From Lewinellaceae bacterium (GTDB lineage: Bacteria > Bacteroidota > Bacteroidia > Chitinophagales > Saprospiraceae): DNA of 64,000 nt. The notes beneath the pieces were generated by a model. The model saw only the letters and a list, made by a program, of their open reading frames with translations. It did not search any database and was not told where the DNA came from. Location of the stretch: positions 200,235 through 264,234 of the forward strand of contig JADJSY010000005.1 in assembly GCA_016711435.1 (NCBI GenBank). Reading direction: 5' to 3'. Below are positions 37,458 through 45,596 of this stretch, one piece after another (within the stretch, counting starts at the first letter, position 1; every line of letters begins with the position of its first letter). The position numbers were made by a program, and so were the translations under genes.

Positions 37458-38213
37458 ATGCCACAGCTCTCCGCCGTCATTATTACTTTTAATGAAGCGC
37501 GCAACATCGCCCGCTGTCTCGATTCGCTGTCGGGCATCGCGGACGAGGTGCTGGTGCTGGATTCTTTTTCCACCGATCAAACCGAACAGATTTGCCGGGA
37601 ACGGGGTGTGCGTTTTATCCAACACGCCTTCGATGGACATATCGAACAAAAAAACCGGGCGCTGGCTGCTGCTGCGCATCCGCTGGTATTGTCACTCGAT
37701 GCCGATGAGGCGTTGAGCGACACCTTGCGGCAATCCATTCTGGCTGTAAAAAACAACTGGCGATACGATGCGTATGCCATGAACCGCCGCACCAATTATT
37801 GCGGACAATGGATCGCGCATTCCGGCTGGTACCCCGACCGGAAAGTCCGGCTTTTTGACCGCCGCCTCGGGCAGTGGGGCGGTACCAATCCGCACGACCG
37901 GGTGGAGATGCTGCCTGCGGCGCGCCTGTCGCGGCTCGAAGGCGACCTGCTGCATTACAGTTATTACACCGTGGAAGAACATGTGGCGCGCGCCCGGAAA
38001 TACGCGGACATTGCAGCAGCAGCCATGCACCGCCAGGGAAAACGCGGCGCCTGGTGGCGCATGTGGCTCAGTCCGGTCGCCAAGTTTTGCCGCAATTATT
38101 TCCTGAAATTGGGTTTTCTGGATGGGCGCGCCGGCTGGACCATTTGCCGGATCGCGGCGCTGGAAACGTATTGGAAATACAGGCGCCTGCGGCGGTTAGA
38201 AGTGAGAGAGTGA
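37458..38213 (+). CDS. glycosyltransferase family 2 (LPS core/WaaE-like)
   Basis: 251 residues of GT-A fold: AVIITFNEARNIARCLDSL, EVLVLDSFSTDQTEQIC, HIEQKNRALAAAAHPLVLSL and SLDADEALSD (the DxD metal site is DAD). WYPDRKVRLFDRR and HYSYYTVEEHVARARKYA are typical of the WaaE/KdtX-like branch that adds a sugar to lipopolysaccharide core. It is predicted cytosolic and membrane-associated. A TACCTTCGC near-match -7 box lies a few bases before the ATG. The final residues LEVRE and the TGA stop lie inside the outer arm of the 38.2 kb palindrome. Confidence 0.85.
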   Translation: MPQLSAVIITFNEARNIARCLDSLSGIADEVLVLDSFSTDQTEQICRERGVRFIQHAFDGHIEQKNRALAAAAHPLVLSLDADEALSDTLRQSILAVKNNWRYDAYAMNRRTNYCGQWIAHSGWYPDRKVRLFDRRLGQWGGTNPHDRVEMLPAARLSRLEGDLLHYSYYTVEEHVARARKYADIAAAAMHRQGKRGAWWRMWLSPVAKFCRNYFLKLGFLDGRAGWTICRIAALETYWKYRRLRRLEVRE

Positions 38214-38574
38214 GAGGCGTCCCGTTTGGCGGAGTTTATGGTTTTGGCATCGTTTTCAGGCCTGGAGTGATGGTGTCGTGTGGTGTTGAGTGTTATCTGC
38301 TTCTTGCCCGTGAAGGGGAGTGCATCGCAAAGGACTGAAAATCTGCACTTTAAGGTAAAAATCGTTAATCTATTGCGATGTACTCCCCTTCAGGGGTCGG
38401 GGGCAAATGCCAAAGGCGAAGCGCCCGAAACACTAAACACCACACACGAAACACCATTCACAATTCCAGGCCTGAAAAACGATGCCAAAACCATAAACTC
38501 CGCCAAGGAGGATGTCTCTCACTCTCTCACTCTCTCACTCTCTCACTTCTCACCTCTCACTTCTAATCTCCCTT
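38199..38574. repeat. four-level nested palindrome between convergent genes
   Basis: From outside in: GTGAGAG heptads (left from 38199, right to 38574); a long unique stem with GGCGGAGTTTATGGTTTTGG and CAGGCCTG mirrored at about 38460-38505; GTGTTTR-type heptads (GTGTGGTGTTGAGTG / CACTAAACACCACAC); and an inner stem AAGGGGAGTGCATCGCAA mirrored by TTGCGATGTACTCCCCTT. The outermost arms form the 3' ends of both neighbouring genes. It covers the whole 330-bp gene-free gap; I see no ORF of its own. Confidence 0.85.
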
Positions 38575-39652
38575 CCGCCAGCGGTTTCCCATTCACAACA
38601 ATACGCAGGGTATGTTCCCCGGCGAAGTGTTTACGCGTCGTGAAATCCTGAAAACGCTGGTATTTGGAAATATCTTCCGTCTGCCCGGCAGCAAGTGTGA
38701 ACTCCTTGATTTTGAATATTTTAACGGAAGTTTTTCCGGATAAAGTCTGGTAATCGATTCCGTATTCGAGGCGAAGCGCCACAGGGTGCGGAAGCGTGTT
38801 GGCAACCTGAAAGGAAAAGTTAAGCCGGCCACCGATGGGTACGGAGGCGTCGTGTTGGAAATGGCGGATCTCGATCCCTTCGACACCGCTTTGGAAACCG
38901 AAATGTGCCAGCGCTTCCGCATTGCCTTTTTTCAACAAACCGCGACAGGCATGGCGTACGATCCAGTCCGTTTCCGGCGACTGCCCCAACCAACGACCGG
39001 CCATGTCCAGCACAAGGGCGGGGTGTTCTTTGGAAATATCATTCAGATTATTGGCAACGGAACGGCGCACCGTTTCTGCGGGATCCTGTTTGAGGTTTTC
39101 GAGGATGGGCAGAATCGGCGAGGGGTCGCGTTTCAGGGCCGGAACACCCATGCCCCAGGGCAGGCGCGGACGGATGCCCTCGCTGCTCAATCGCCTCACC
39201 AAGGGGCTGGAATGCCGCGACCACTCCAGCATTTGAGCGTACATACGCTCCGGGTATTGCAACAGAAATGGCCGCACCGCAAATTCGGCGCTGCTCCAGC
39301 GGGTCATTACTGCCAATGCAGGAATGGAAGCATTGGGGTCGTCGGGGCCGTGTGTTTCTACAAAATCCGGTAAAAAAGTGTATTCAAAAGTCATTTTTTC
39401 ACCTGATCGGGCGATATAACGCTCTGTGACAGCCGTCATAGCCTGCAAGGCTTCCCGATAATCGGGTGGCAATACCTTACGCAAACACAGGCTGATATGC
39501 CGCACGCGTTGTTTCAATTCGAGCGATTCCCATTGCGCGTCAAAAACTAAGGATAAAAATGCCGCTACCGGGAAGTTTTTTTCAACTGCAAGCATGTCTT
39601 TTGCAAACGGCTCGATCAGTTCCCGGGAAAACATGTTTTTAAGTGGCTCCAT
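38543..39652 (-). CDS. AlkC/AlkD-like DNA alkylation repair HEAT-repeat protein
   Basis: 369 residues. The N-terminal two-thirds is helical HEAT-like repeats with the family patterns RHISLCLRKVLPPDYREAL, AVMTRWSSAEFAVRPFLLQY, VRRLSSEGIRPRLPWGM, ETVRRSVANNLNDISKEHP and WIVRHACRGLLKKGN. The C-terminal ~100 residues form a beta-rich domain (NFSFQVANTLPHPVALRLEY). AlkC/AlkD glycosylases remove bulky or charged alkylated bases, and AlkC-type proteins carry a C-terminal Ig-like domain of this kind, so AlkC is the better fit. The tail LEVRGEK and its TGA lie in the shared palindrome arm. A TACTTTTGC box lies 19 bases upstream. Confidence 0.82.
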   Translation of the reverse strand: MEPLKNMFSRELIEPFAKDMLAVEKNFPVAAFLSLVFDAQWESLELKQRVRHISLCLRKVLPPDYREALQAMTAVTERYIARSGEKMTFEYTFLPDFVETHGPDDPNASIPALAVMTRWSSAEFAVRPFLLQYPERMYAQMLEWSRHSSPLVRRLSSEGIRPRLPWGMGVPALKRDPSPILPILENLKQDPAETVRRSVANNLNDISKEHPALVLDMAGRWLGQSPETDWIVRHACRGLLKKGNAEALAHFGFQSGVEGIEIRHFQHDASVPIGGRLNFSFQVANTLPHPVALRLEYGIDYQTLSGKTSVKIFKIKEFTLAAGQTEDISKYQRFQDFTTRKHFAGEHTLRIVVNGKPLAEGRLEVRGEK

Positions 39653-39670
39653 GTGTTGTTATTTGCTCCC

Positions 39671-39679
39671 GCAAAAGTA
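39671..39679 (-). promoter_or_regulatory. -7 box for the AlkC/AlkD-like gene
   Basis: TACTTTTGC on the minus strand, 18 bases before the ATG at 39652, implying a nearly leaderless message. Confidence 0.5.
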
Positions 39680-39694
39680 GACCGTTCCGAACAC

Positions 39695-40714
39695 TCAACA
39701 AATCAACTGCGCCATATACCTGTCTAGCAAATCCCAATATAGTTTTGCCGTCGCGACCAGGGCATCCGTGCGGTGTTGTTCCAGTTCCATCAACGCCACT
39801 TTCAGGCGGACATTCGCCCGGTACGCTTTGAAATACAGGAACAACTGTTCGTCTTCCGAATGCCCGATGCAGCGCCAGTGCTTCAGATAGGCGTCCATAA
39901 ATGCCTCTGCCAGTTCGTGGTGCCGGCCGGCATCCAGTTCCATACACAAAAAAGCCAGGTCGCTGAGCACGTCTAATTGCCGGAAATGTGTGTTGAATTC
40001 AATGCAGTCGAAAACAACCGGTCCTTCCGGCAGCAGAAAAATATTGCGTGCATGCAGATCGCCGTGCCCGTCGACCCAAAAACCGGTATCCGCACGTGCA
40101 TGGAGCCGCGTTTCGTGCCGGTCTAAAAAATCACCGACCTTTTGGCGCCAGGCTCCGAGTGTTGCAATGGCGCCGGCGCCCAAAATGCGCGCGGCTACAG
40201 CCTCCAGCCGGAATAAATCATCAAAATCTGCCCGGTTATCGCCTGGCTTATAAGGCGCCGCGTTGCCGGGAATGATTGCCGAGCGGTGAAAACGGGCCAG
40301 CATGTGTGCCATTTCCGACATGTCATTTGTTGTTACGGCGTTTTCATGCAACAAGCGATCCATCTGACGATGGTTGTCCATCCGTTTCATCCACACGGCG
40401 TAGTCGAGGGGCGTTTCTGTAGTATCCTCGCTTATTTCCAGGCTGCCATCCGGGCGCCCGCAGACCGGTAATACGTCGAGGTACATGTCAGGAGCGAGTC
40501 GGCGATTCAGCCTTACCTCTTCGTTGCAATAGAATTTCCGTTTTTCCGGAGTGCTGAAATCCAGAAAAGGAAATTGCACCGGTTTTTTGATTTTGAAAGC
40601 ATAGGCGGGAGTTAGTAAAACCCAGGAAATATATGTTTCCACCCATTCCACCGGTGTTGCGGGGCCGGGGAACCGACCTTTGTCGGTGAGCGCTTGTATT
40701 TGTTGAGATGTCAT
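39695..40714 (-). CDS. aminoglycoside phosphotransferase (APH)-fold kinase
   Basis: 339 residues of protein-kinase-like APH fold. An N-terminal lobe carries ETYISWVLLTPAYAFKIKKP (the Lys is a candidate ATP ligand), and the catalytic loop is WVDGHGDLHARNIFL, followed by VVFDCIEFN (metal-binding Asp) and LSDLAFLCMEL. This branch is usually a ~520-residue protein fused to a P-loop kinase; here the second half is a separate gene (40850-41347) just upstream on the same strand. The substrate is unknown, and resistance to aminoglycosides should not be assumed. Confidence 0.82.
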   Translation of the reverse strand: MTSQQIQALTDKGRFPGPATPVEWVETYISWVLLTPAYAFKIKKPVQFPFLDFSTPEKRKFYCNEEVRLNRRLAPDMYLDVLPVCGRPDGSLEISEDTTETPLDYAVWMKRMDNHRQMDRLLHENAVTTNDMSEMAHMLARFHRSAIIPGNAAPYKPGDNRADFDDLFRLEAVAARILGAGAIATLGAWRQKVGDFLDRHETRLHARADTGFWVDGHGDLHARNIFLLPEGPVVFDCIEFNTHFRQLDVLSDLAFLCMELDAGRHHELAEAFMDAYLKHWRCIGHSEDEQLFLYFKAYRANVRLKVALMELEQHRTDALVATAKLYWDLLDRYMAQLIC

Positions 40715-40728
40715 TTTTAAGTTATTTG

Positions 40729-40830
40729 GTGTACAATAGAATACGGATTGGACGGATCAGACACGGATTTTTACGATATTTTACGAGAAAAATCTGTTTC
40801 TGATCCGTCCCATTGTACACCAAATAATTT
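40729..40830. repeat. intergenic inverted repeat splitting the APH/AAA pair
   Basis: Outer arms AATTATTTGGTGTACAAT-like (40730-40749 region and 40813-40829) and inner arms GGACGGATCAGA/TCTGATCCGTCC. The words lack heptad periodicity. It occupies the gap between the kinase and phosphotransferase genes that are normally one gene. Confidence 0.75.
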
Positions 40831-40849
40831 GAGTTAATTTGAAACGTGG

Positions 40850-41347
40850 TCATTTATCTTGTTCCATGTATGTGTGTATAGACACGACCATTTCAGCCAG
40901 GGAAGCGGCGTCCGACCACAGCACCAGGTGCGGTTCCGGGATCGGTTCGTATGCATCCCTGATTTTTTGATACACTTCAAAATCGGCTTCACTGTCCGAT
41001 CTCGGCGTTTGCAGCCGCTCCCGGATGATGCGCTCCGAGGCGCGTAATTCCACCCAGAACAAGGGAATACTGCATTCCGCAGCTACCTGTCGAAACGGCT
41101 CCCGGATGGATTCTTTAAAAAACGTGCTGTCCACAACCACTTTTTTGCCTTCCGTCAGCAACTCCCGGGTGCGTTCCAGCAACGTCCGGTATACTTTTTC
41201 CTTGTCCTCCGGGCGGTATTGGCCCATCAGTCCCAGCTCGCGGCGCAGCAAATCGCTGTTCAGGTGAACCGCGCCGTACCGGGCGGCATACGCTTTGGCA
41301 AGCGTCGTTTTTCCGGAGCCTGGCAGGCCGGAGAGCAGTAGAAGCAT
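40850..41347 (-). CDS. P-loop AAA-type small-molecule kinase, partner of the APH-fold gene
   Basis: 165 residues with Walker A GLPGSGKTTL at residues 7-16, the acceptor-side VHLNSDLLRRELGL, GKKVVVDSTFFKESIREPFR and the lid ASERIIRERL. It matches the C-terminal half of bifunctional APH/ATP-binding proteins and is close to zeta-toxin/gluconokinase-like kinases. It starts about 135 bases upstream of the APH-fold gene on the same strand. It probably phosphorylates a small molecule together with that partner; the substrate is unknown. Confidence 0.82.
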   Translation of the reverse strand: MLLLLSGLPGSGKTTLAKAYAARYGAVHLNSDLLRRELGLMGQYRPEDKEKVYRTLLERTRELLTEGKKVVVDSTFFKESIREPFRQVAAECSIPLFWVELRASERIIRERLQTPRSDSEADFEVYQKIRDAYEPIPEPHLVLWSDAASLAEMVVSIHTYMEQDK

Positions 41348-41388
41348 GGTTTGGAATATTTATTTCATCATTACTAAGGGCCAAAACC

Positions 41389-41478
41389 CATACTGCTGGA
41401 CATTTTTTCCAGCACCCAGACCTATAAGGTTTCTAAAACCTTATAGGTCTTGTTCCACGAAAATGTCAAGCAGTATGG
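41389..41478. repeat. intergenic inverted repeat (CCTATAAGGTTT stem)
   Basis: Outer stem CATACTGCTGGACATTTT / AAAATGTCAAGCAGTATG and inner stem AGACCTATAAGGTTT / AAACCTTATAGGTCT. The inner word AACCTTATAGGTTT recurs near 55.47 kb. It lies between two minus-strand genes. Confidence 0.75.
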
Positions 41479-41502
41479 CATAAGCCTTGTTTTTTTGCAA
41501 TC

Positions 41503-42696
41503 TCAGGCGCTTGCCCGATCACGCCGAAATATGCGGGTATTATCCAGTATGGCACCGAAAGCGATCAGGACGGCAGCGATTTTGACGATCCATCCCAGGA
41601 AAGGAATGAAGGTCAACAGTTTCAAAACGACAAGCAAACCGAGCGCTACAAATACTAATTGTAAAAGGCGCCAGTTGTATGCCTTGCGCTGGTCTATCCA
41701 GTTTGCGCCCACCAATGCGGTGATGATACTTGCCAGTGCGAAGAACAAGCCGTAAAAAAGCAATGCAATGAGGCCTATGGGAATGCCGATTACCGTAATG
41801 AACAGCAACACAATGGCAACCGGTACTACTACAAAGTACAGGAAACCGTAGCCCAATGAACGTACCGGTTCCGCCGATGCGGTAGTTGCTGCCGCTTTGA
41901 AAGTCCGCCCGAAAAACCACTGCCCCAGCCAGAGCAGCGTGAACCCTGCGAGCAGGTACCACAGCACGGCTAAAAATGATGCGAAGCCGAGAAATTTGGC
42001 ATCCGGCTGCTCGAAGTGTTTCCGAAGCGATGGATCGAACGTAGCAGTTGCGCCGTTTTGCAGGGCATTGCCGAAAGAGATTTCTCCTGCTTCCGCCCAG
42101 TAACGGACAGGGCCGCGCAGGGCTGCGTTTCCACCGATAGTAATGTTTTGAGCAACCAATTGCGAAGCGCCGCCGATGGTACCGTTCAGGGTAAGTTCGC
42201 CGCCATTGAACTCGAAATCTTTTTCCACCGTACCGTTCAGGTCTAATTTGCCTGCAACAGATTTAAAGATGCCCCGTGCGATACCACTAAAAGCAACGGT
42301 GCCGCCCGATACGGCTACTGTGCCGTCGATGACGGCGTCCCTTTCCACGGATATGGTGCCGCCCGTGACCAGCAAATCGCCGCCGATATGGCCTGATATG
42401 GTAAGCGTACCGCCCGCAGCGCGCACATCGTCGAGGACTGTGCCGCGCAGGTAAATATTGCCGCCCCCCAATACGATATCGCCGGTGACGGTATCAATCA
42501 CCGTGACGGTGCCGCCTGCGCACCAGATATCGCCGTATACGGGCGCATCAATATAAATCGTGCCGCTGAAAACGTAGATGTCTTCATAGACAGCCTGGGA
42601 AATCCGAACATTTTCGCCGCTTTCAAAACGCAGCGCAAGTGCCGGAAGGGTAAGCAAAAGTGCTAACAAAGATGTGATGACAAATCTTTTTTTCAT
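41503..42696 (-). CDS. bactofilin-like polymer-forming protein with C-terminal membrane domain
   Basis: 397 residues. A signal peptide (VITSLLALLLTLPALAL) is followed by a right-handed beta-helix of short repeats with a G-x-V/I-x2-D/G rhythm, about residues 25-210 (IYIDAPVYGDIWCAGGTV, VTGDIVLGGGNIYLRGTVLD, GTIGGASQLVAQNITIGG). This is bactofilin/polymer-forming cytoskeletal character, here exported. Residues ~235-380 hold four or five membrane segments (FLGFASFLAVLWYLLAGFTL, FVVVPVAIVLLFITVIGIPI). The product would present a beta-helix in the periplasm tethered to the inner membrane. Function unknown. Confidence 0.75.
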   Translation of the reverse strand: MKKRFVITSLLALLLTLPALALRFESGENVRISQAVYEDIYVFSGTIYIDAPVYGDIWCAGGTVTVIDTVTGDIVLGGGNIYLRGTVLDDVRAAGGTLTISGHIGGDLLVTGGTISVERDAVIDGTVAVSGGTVAFSGIARGIFKSVAGKLDLNGTVEKDFEFNGGELTLNGTIGGASQLVAQNITIGGNAALRGPVRYWAEAGEISFGNALQNGATATFDPSLRKHFEQPDAKFLGFASFLAVLWYLLAGFTLLWLGQWFFGRTFKAAATTASAEPVRSLGYGFLYFVVVPVAIVLLFITVIGIPIGLIALLFYGLFFALASIITALVGANWIDQRKAYNWRLLQLVFVALGLLVVLKLLTFIPFLGWIVKIAAVLIAFGAILDNTRIFRRDRASA

Positions 42697-42718
42697 GGTC
42701 TGGAATGTTTAAATGCTG

Positions 42719-42790
42719 CTTAAGTTATCCGTTATTAGTTATTGGTTATCCGTGTTGATAATCAAGCATTTGTAAAGAATTCAAGCAAAT
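42719..42790 (+). repeat. GTTATC half-element
   Basis: AGTTATCCGTTATTAGTTAT, then CGTGTTGATAATCAAGCATT and TGTAAAGAATTCAAGC. It lies in the 230-bp gap upstream of the bactofilin-like gene. The remaining ~135 bases up to 42926 show nothing I can name. Confidence 0.65.
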
Positions 42791-42926
42791 TTTTTTTGCA
42801 TACTTACTTACAAAAATTTAACCTGAACTATTTTGCTTGATGTACCAAATATGAAGCCCCCGATCATTGCAATCAAATGACATGCATTAATCAGCAGGAT
42901 GATATTTACCTCAATATCCCAATAAC

Positions 42927-44576
42927 TCAATGCCCAGCCGTCAGCAGTGGCAGGAACTGCCAGAGCATTTGTACAAACACAATTTTACCGATCAGCAACA
43001 GGGGATAAACCAGCGCATAGCCGTAGGTGGGTATTTTATTCTGTGACAGGTTGTTGGCAAAATCCAGGTTGGCCGGGTGATGACTGATCATACCGGAAAG
43101 CAGCACAAAAGGGATTTTTAATAATTTATAACCGATCAGCAGGATGGCAACGCCGCCGAAGAGGCTGACAATGGCCCCCGAGAGCAACATGAGCGGGCCG
43201 GCAGGGCTGAGCATGGTCGACAGGAAAGTAGCGCCTGAATTGATGCCGATGGTCGCCAGCAAGAGCATCAACCCGATTTGCCGGAGGGTAAGATTGGCGG
43301 AGTACGGCAGCGACCACAAGATCGGGCCGGAGCGACGAAGATAGGAAAGCAGCAGGCCTGCCACCAGCGGGCCTCCGGCAAAACCCAGACTGAACAGGAT
43401 GCCGCCGGGCAAGGTAATTTCGATGGAACCCAGCAAAATACCGAGGCCCATCCCGAGGCCGAAAGATAATAAGTCGATGTGGCTGAGGTGTTCATAAGAA
43501 TCGCCGAATACCTTTTCCAGGTCTTTAAGGTCTGCTTCCCGCGCCAGTACGCGGATGCGGTCGCCCAGCTCCAGTACGGTGGCGGGATGGATCAGGGAGT
43601 CAATATCGCCGCGCCGCAATCGTGTGAGTACTACCTGATACTGTTCGGACAGGTTCAGCGAAGCAATCGTTTTGCCGGCCACTTTGGGATTGGATACTAC
43701 GATGCGGCGCATGGCAAATGCCGAGCGGTCTTCGGACAGGTCTTGTTCGACGGTTTGTCCAAGCAGGGCGCTGATGCGCTCCACCTCCGGCACTTCACCG
43801 GTAATGGACACCAGGTCATTCGACTGGAATACCATATCGTAGTAACACAGGCTGTTTTTATGGTCGCGGAGCAGACGACCAAAAATGACATTACTCTTAT
43901 ACGTTCTGGTAAATTCCCGCAAACTGATGCCCACCACTTCCGGCTGATTGATCTGCACCGTGTGGTTCACAATGGGCTGACCGCTTGGAAATTCGTTGCT
44001 CAGCGCCTGTGTTTCGGCGGCATAGTCCACGCGCAGCAGTCGCCGCGTCAGGGCAACGGCGACCATCAGGCCGATGATCCCCATCGGGTAAGAAATGGAA
44101 TAACCCACCACGGCGCTGTTCGACATCGCCTCGACATCGGGGCCGCCGCGCGCCTGAATGGCATCGAGCAAGCCCGCCAGCGCGGGCGTATTGGTGGTGA
44201 TGCCGGCCAGCAGCCCTGCCGCGCCGGAGGAATCGAAACCAAATAAAAAGGCAGACAACCCCACGCAGATACTGAGAATGCTGAGCGACAGTACTGCCAA
44301 AATCAAATTGGCAGCCCCGCGGCTTTTCATGGAGCGGAAAAAAGCAGGCCCGGAACTCATGCCGATGCTGTACACAAAAATCGCCAGTCCCAGCAGTTTG
44401 ATCACATCCGGGATTTTTACTTCCGGGCGCGCAGCGCCAATGGCTAAGCCCACAAACAACACGGTCGCCACGCCGAGGCTGTTGCCCCGGAATTTCAGGT
44501 TTCCCAGAAAAGAGCCGAAAGCGGCGGCCAGAAACAAATAAAACAAAGCTTCTTCGGAACCGGAAGTGGAGTGCAT
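42927..44576 (-). CDS. AspT/YidE-type putative transporter (aspartate:alanine exchanger family) with RCK_C domains
   Basis: 549 residues. There are two membrane halves of about five segments each (LFYLFLAAAFGSFLGNLKFR to VGYSISYPMGIIGLMVAVAL; then FGLGMGLGILLGSIEITLPG to the C-terminus), each with the family's G-rich turns (GMSSGPAFF, GINSGATF). Between them lie two TrkA_C/RCK_C ligand-sensing modules (residues ~205-375; GISLREFTRTYKSNVIFGRL, LELGDRIRVLAREADLKDLE). The layout matches the YidE/YbjL/AspT duplication transporters. The transported ion or amino acid is unknown. It is monocistronic by position. Confidence 0.88.
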   Translation of the reverse strand: MHSTSGSEEALFYLFLAAAFGSFLGNLKFRGNSLGVATVLFVGLAIGAARPEVKIPDVIKLLGLAIFVYSIGMSSGPAFFRSMKSRGAANLILAVLSLSILSICVGLSAFLFGFDSSGAAGLLAGITTNTPALAGLLDAIQARGGPDVEAMSNSAVVGYSISYPMGIIGLMVAVALTRRLLRVDYAAETQALSNEFPSGQPIVNHTVQINQPEVVGISLREFTRTYKSNVIFGRLLRDHKNSLCYYDMVFQSNDLVSITGEVPEVERISALLGQTVEQDLSEDRSAFAMRRIVVSNPKVAGKTIASLNLSEQYQVVLTRLRRGDIDSLIHPATVLELGDRIRVLAREADLKDLEKVFGDSYEHLSHIDLLSFGLGMGLGILLGSIEITLPGGILFSLGFAGGPLVAGLLLSYLRRSGPILWSLPYSANLTLRQIGLMLLLATIGINSGATFLSTMLSPAGPLMLLSGAIVSLFGGVAILLIGYKLLKIPFVLLSGMISHHPANLDFANNLSQNKIPTYGYALVYPLLLIGKIVFVQMLWQFLPLLTAGH

Positions 44577-44699
44577 AGCGAGGAGTAATTGAGGAAGCCA
44601 AAAGTAGACAAAAGGAGGGTTTTTATGTAGTCAGAAAGGGAAGGAAATTATTGCGGTACTGGAAGGTGGCATTTTAAAAATTCGTGAATTTTTTTACGG

Positions 44700-44755
44700 T
44701 TGACCAAAAAAATTCGCGTGAATTTTTACGGTTGACCGTAAGAATTCGCGTTGTA
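44700..44755. promoter_or_regulatory. inverted and direct repeat next to the toxin gene
   Basis: GAATTTTTTTACGGTTGACC and GAATTTTTACGGTTGACC are direct copies. The second also forms a palindrome, CGCGTGAATTTTTACGGT mirrored by ACCGTAAGAATTCGCG. It lies just after the toxin stop codon, so it is a transcript-end hairpin or a protein-binding site. Which one cannot be decided from sequence. Confidence 0.45.
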
Positions 44756-44762
44756 TCGCTTT

Positions 44763-45089
44763 TCACCCAATTGAATCAATACGGGTTTGTAAATCTTTGT
44801 CTGAAATATTTGCTTGTTCTGACTTGTCATAAATTGCCAACAAAATGACTGTTTCGTGTTGGATTTTTACGCAAGTAACTAGTCTGCCGCCACCGCTTTT
44901 ACCCCGCTTTTTTCCGGTGATTGGGAATCGAATTTTAAAGCAATCTTTGCCAAGTGGTGTGCCGATGTCTGGTTGCTCACGGAGCATTTCTGCAAGATCT
45001 GCAACATCCGTTCGAATAGCAGGGTAGCGCTTAGCGAGCCATTTCAGTTCGCGAATGAAAAATGGTGTAGCAACTATTTCAAAGTTCAT
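44763..45089 (-). CDS. RelE/ParE-like toxin
   Basis: 108 residues with the RelE-superfamily layout: two N-terminal helices (TPFFIRELKWLAKRYPAIRTD), then a four-stranded sheet (CFKIRFPITGKK, GGGRLVTCVKIQHETVILL) ending IYDKSEQANISDKDLQTRI. Basic residues in the sheet (K-K-R-G-K-S-G-G-G-R) fit an mRNA-interferase surface; IYDKSEQANIS is common in Bacteroidota RelE-like toxins. Its ATG overlaps the end of the upstream antitoxin gene by 11 bases, so the pair is translationally coupled. Confidence 0.85.
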   Translation of the reverse strand: MNFEIVATPFFIRELKWLAKRYPAIRTDVADLAEMLREQPDIGTPLGKDCFKIRFPITGKKRGKSGGGRLVTCVKIQHETVILLAIYDKSEQANISDKDLQTRIDSIG

Positions 45090-45297
45090 CGAGTACTGCT
45101 TCGATTTTAGGCAACTTTACTTTCCCGGATAAGTGCAGTTTGGCATCCCGTAAAGACTTTTCAAATTCTTGCAAAAACTGCTCTTTAGATATTTTTTGCC
45201 CGTTTATCTGTTCGATTTCGACAAACTGAAGCCGCTCGAGCAGTGCCAGGAAAAATGGCAACTGGTCTTCCGGCAATTTGACAAGCAATTCTGACAT
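45079..45297 (-). CDS. antitoxin partner of the RelE-like toxin
   Basis: 72 residues, acidic and mostly helical (LPEDQLPFFLALLERLQFVE, KEQFLQEFEKSLRDAKLHL) with a short C-terminal tail (KVKLPKIEAVLDEL) that could wrap the toxin. No helix-turn-helix or ribbon-helix-helix domain is recognised. Antitoxin status rests on position, size and the overlap with the toxin. A TATCTTTGT -7 box lies about 33 bases upstream. Confidence 0.75.
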   Translation of the reverse strand: MSELLVKLPEDQLPFFLALLERLQFVEIEQINGQKISKEQFLQEFEKSLRDAKLHLSGKVKLPKIEAVLDEL

Positions 45298-45329
45298 TGT
45301 ATTATGTTTTTAATCCGTGATTTTCTACA

Positions 45330-45338
45330 ACAAAGATA
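45330..45338 (-). promoter_or_regulatory. -7 box for the toxin-antitoxin operon
   Basis: TATCTTTGT on the minus strand, TAnnTTTG match, 32 bases before the antitoxin ATG. Confidence 0.5.
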
Positions 45339-45381
45339 CATTGGTTTTATTGTTTTCACTCCCGCAGCCATGCGCGGGCTT

Positions 45382-45576
45382 TTACTTGCTCAATTTAGCC
45401 ACTTCTTCCTCCGTCGTCCGCAGGCGTTCGCGGCAAAATTGTATGAGTGCATTGGCGCGCGCTATTTTTTCGCCGAGTTCGTCGATGCGCACGGCTTCGG
45501 ACTGCAAGTCCTGTACGATTTGCTGCAGCTCCTGCTGTGCCGATTCGTAACTAAGTATCTCTTCTTGCTTTTTCAT
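45382..45576 (-). CDS. xseB: exodeoxyribonuclease VII small subunit
   Basis: 64 residues, the usual length, with the XseB pattern SYESAQQELQQIVQDLQSEA, then VRIDELGEKIARANALIQFC and RERLRTTEEEV. XseB binds the XseA catalytic subunit to degrade single-stranded DNA. xseA is not in the window. It is 20 bases downstream of the SET-domain gene on the same strand, so they probably share a transcript. Confidence 0.88.
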   Translation of the reverse strand: MKKQEEILSYESAQQELQQIVQDLQSEAVRIDELGEKIARANALIQFCRERLRTTEEEVAKLSK

Positions 45577-45596
45577 TGCCTTTTGTCCTTTGCCTT

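Noticed and set aside
41503..42696. Outer-membrane adhesin from the beta-helix repeats
   Set aside because: The C-terminal third has several inner-membrane helices and no T9SS or autotransporter domain, so a membrane-tethered bactofilin-like protein fits better.
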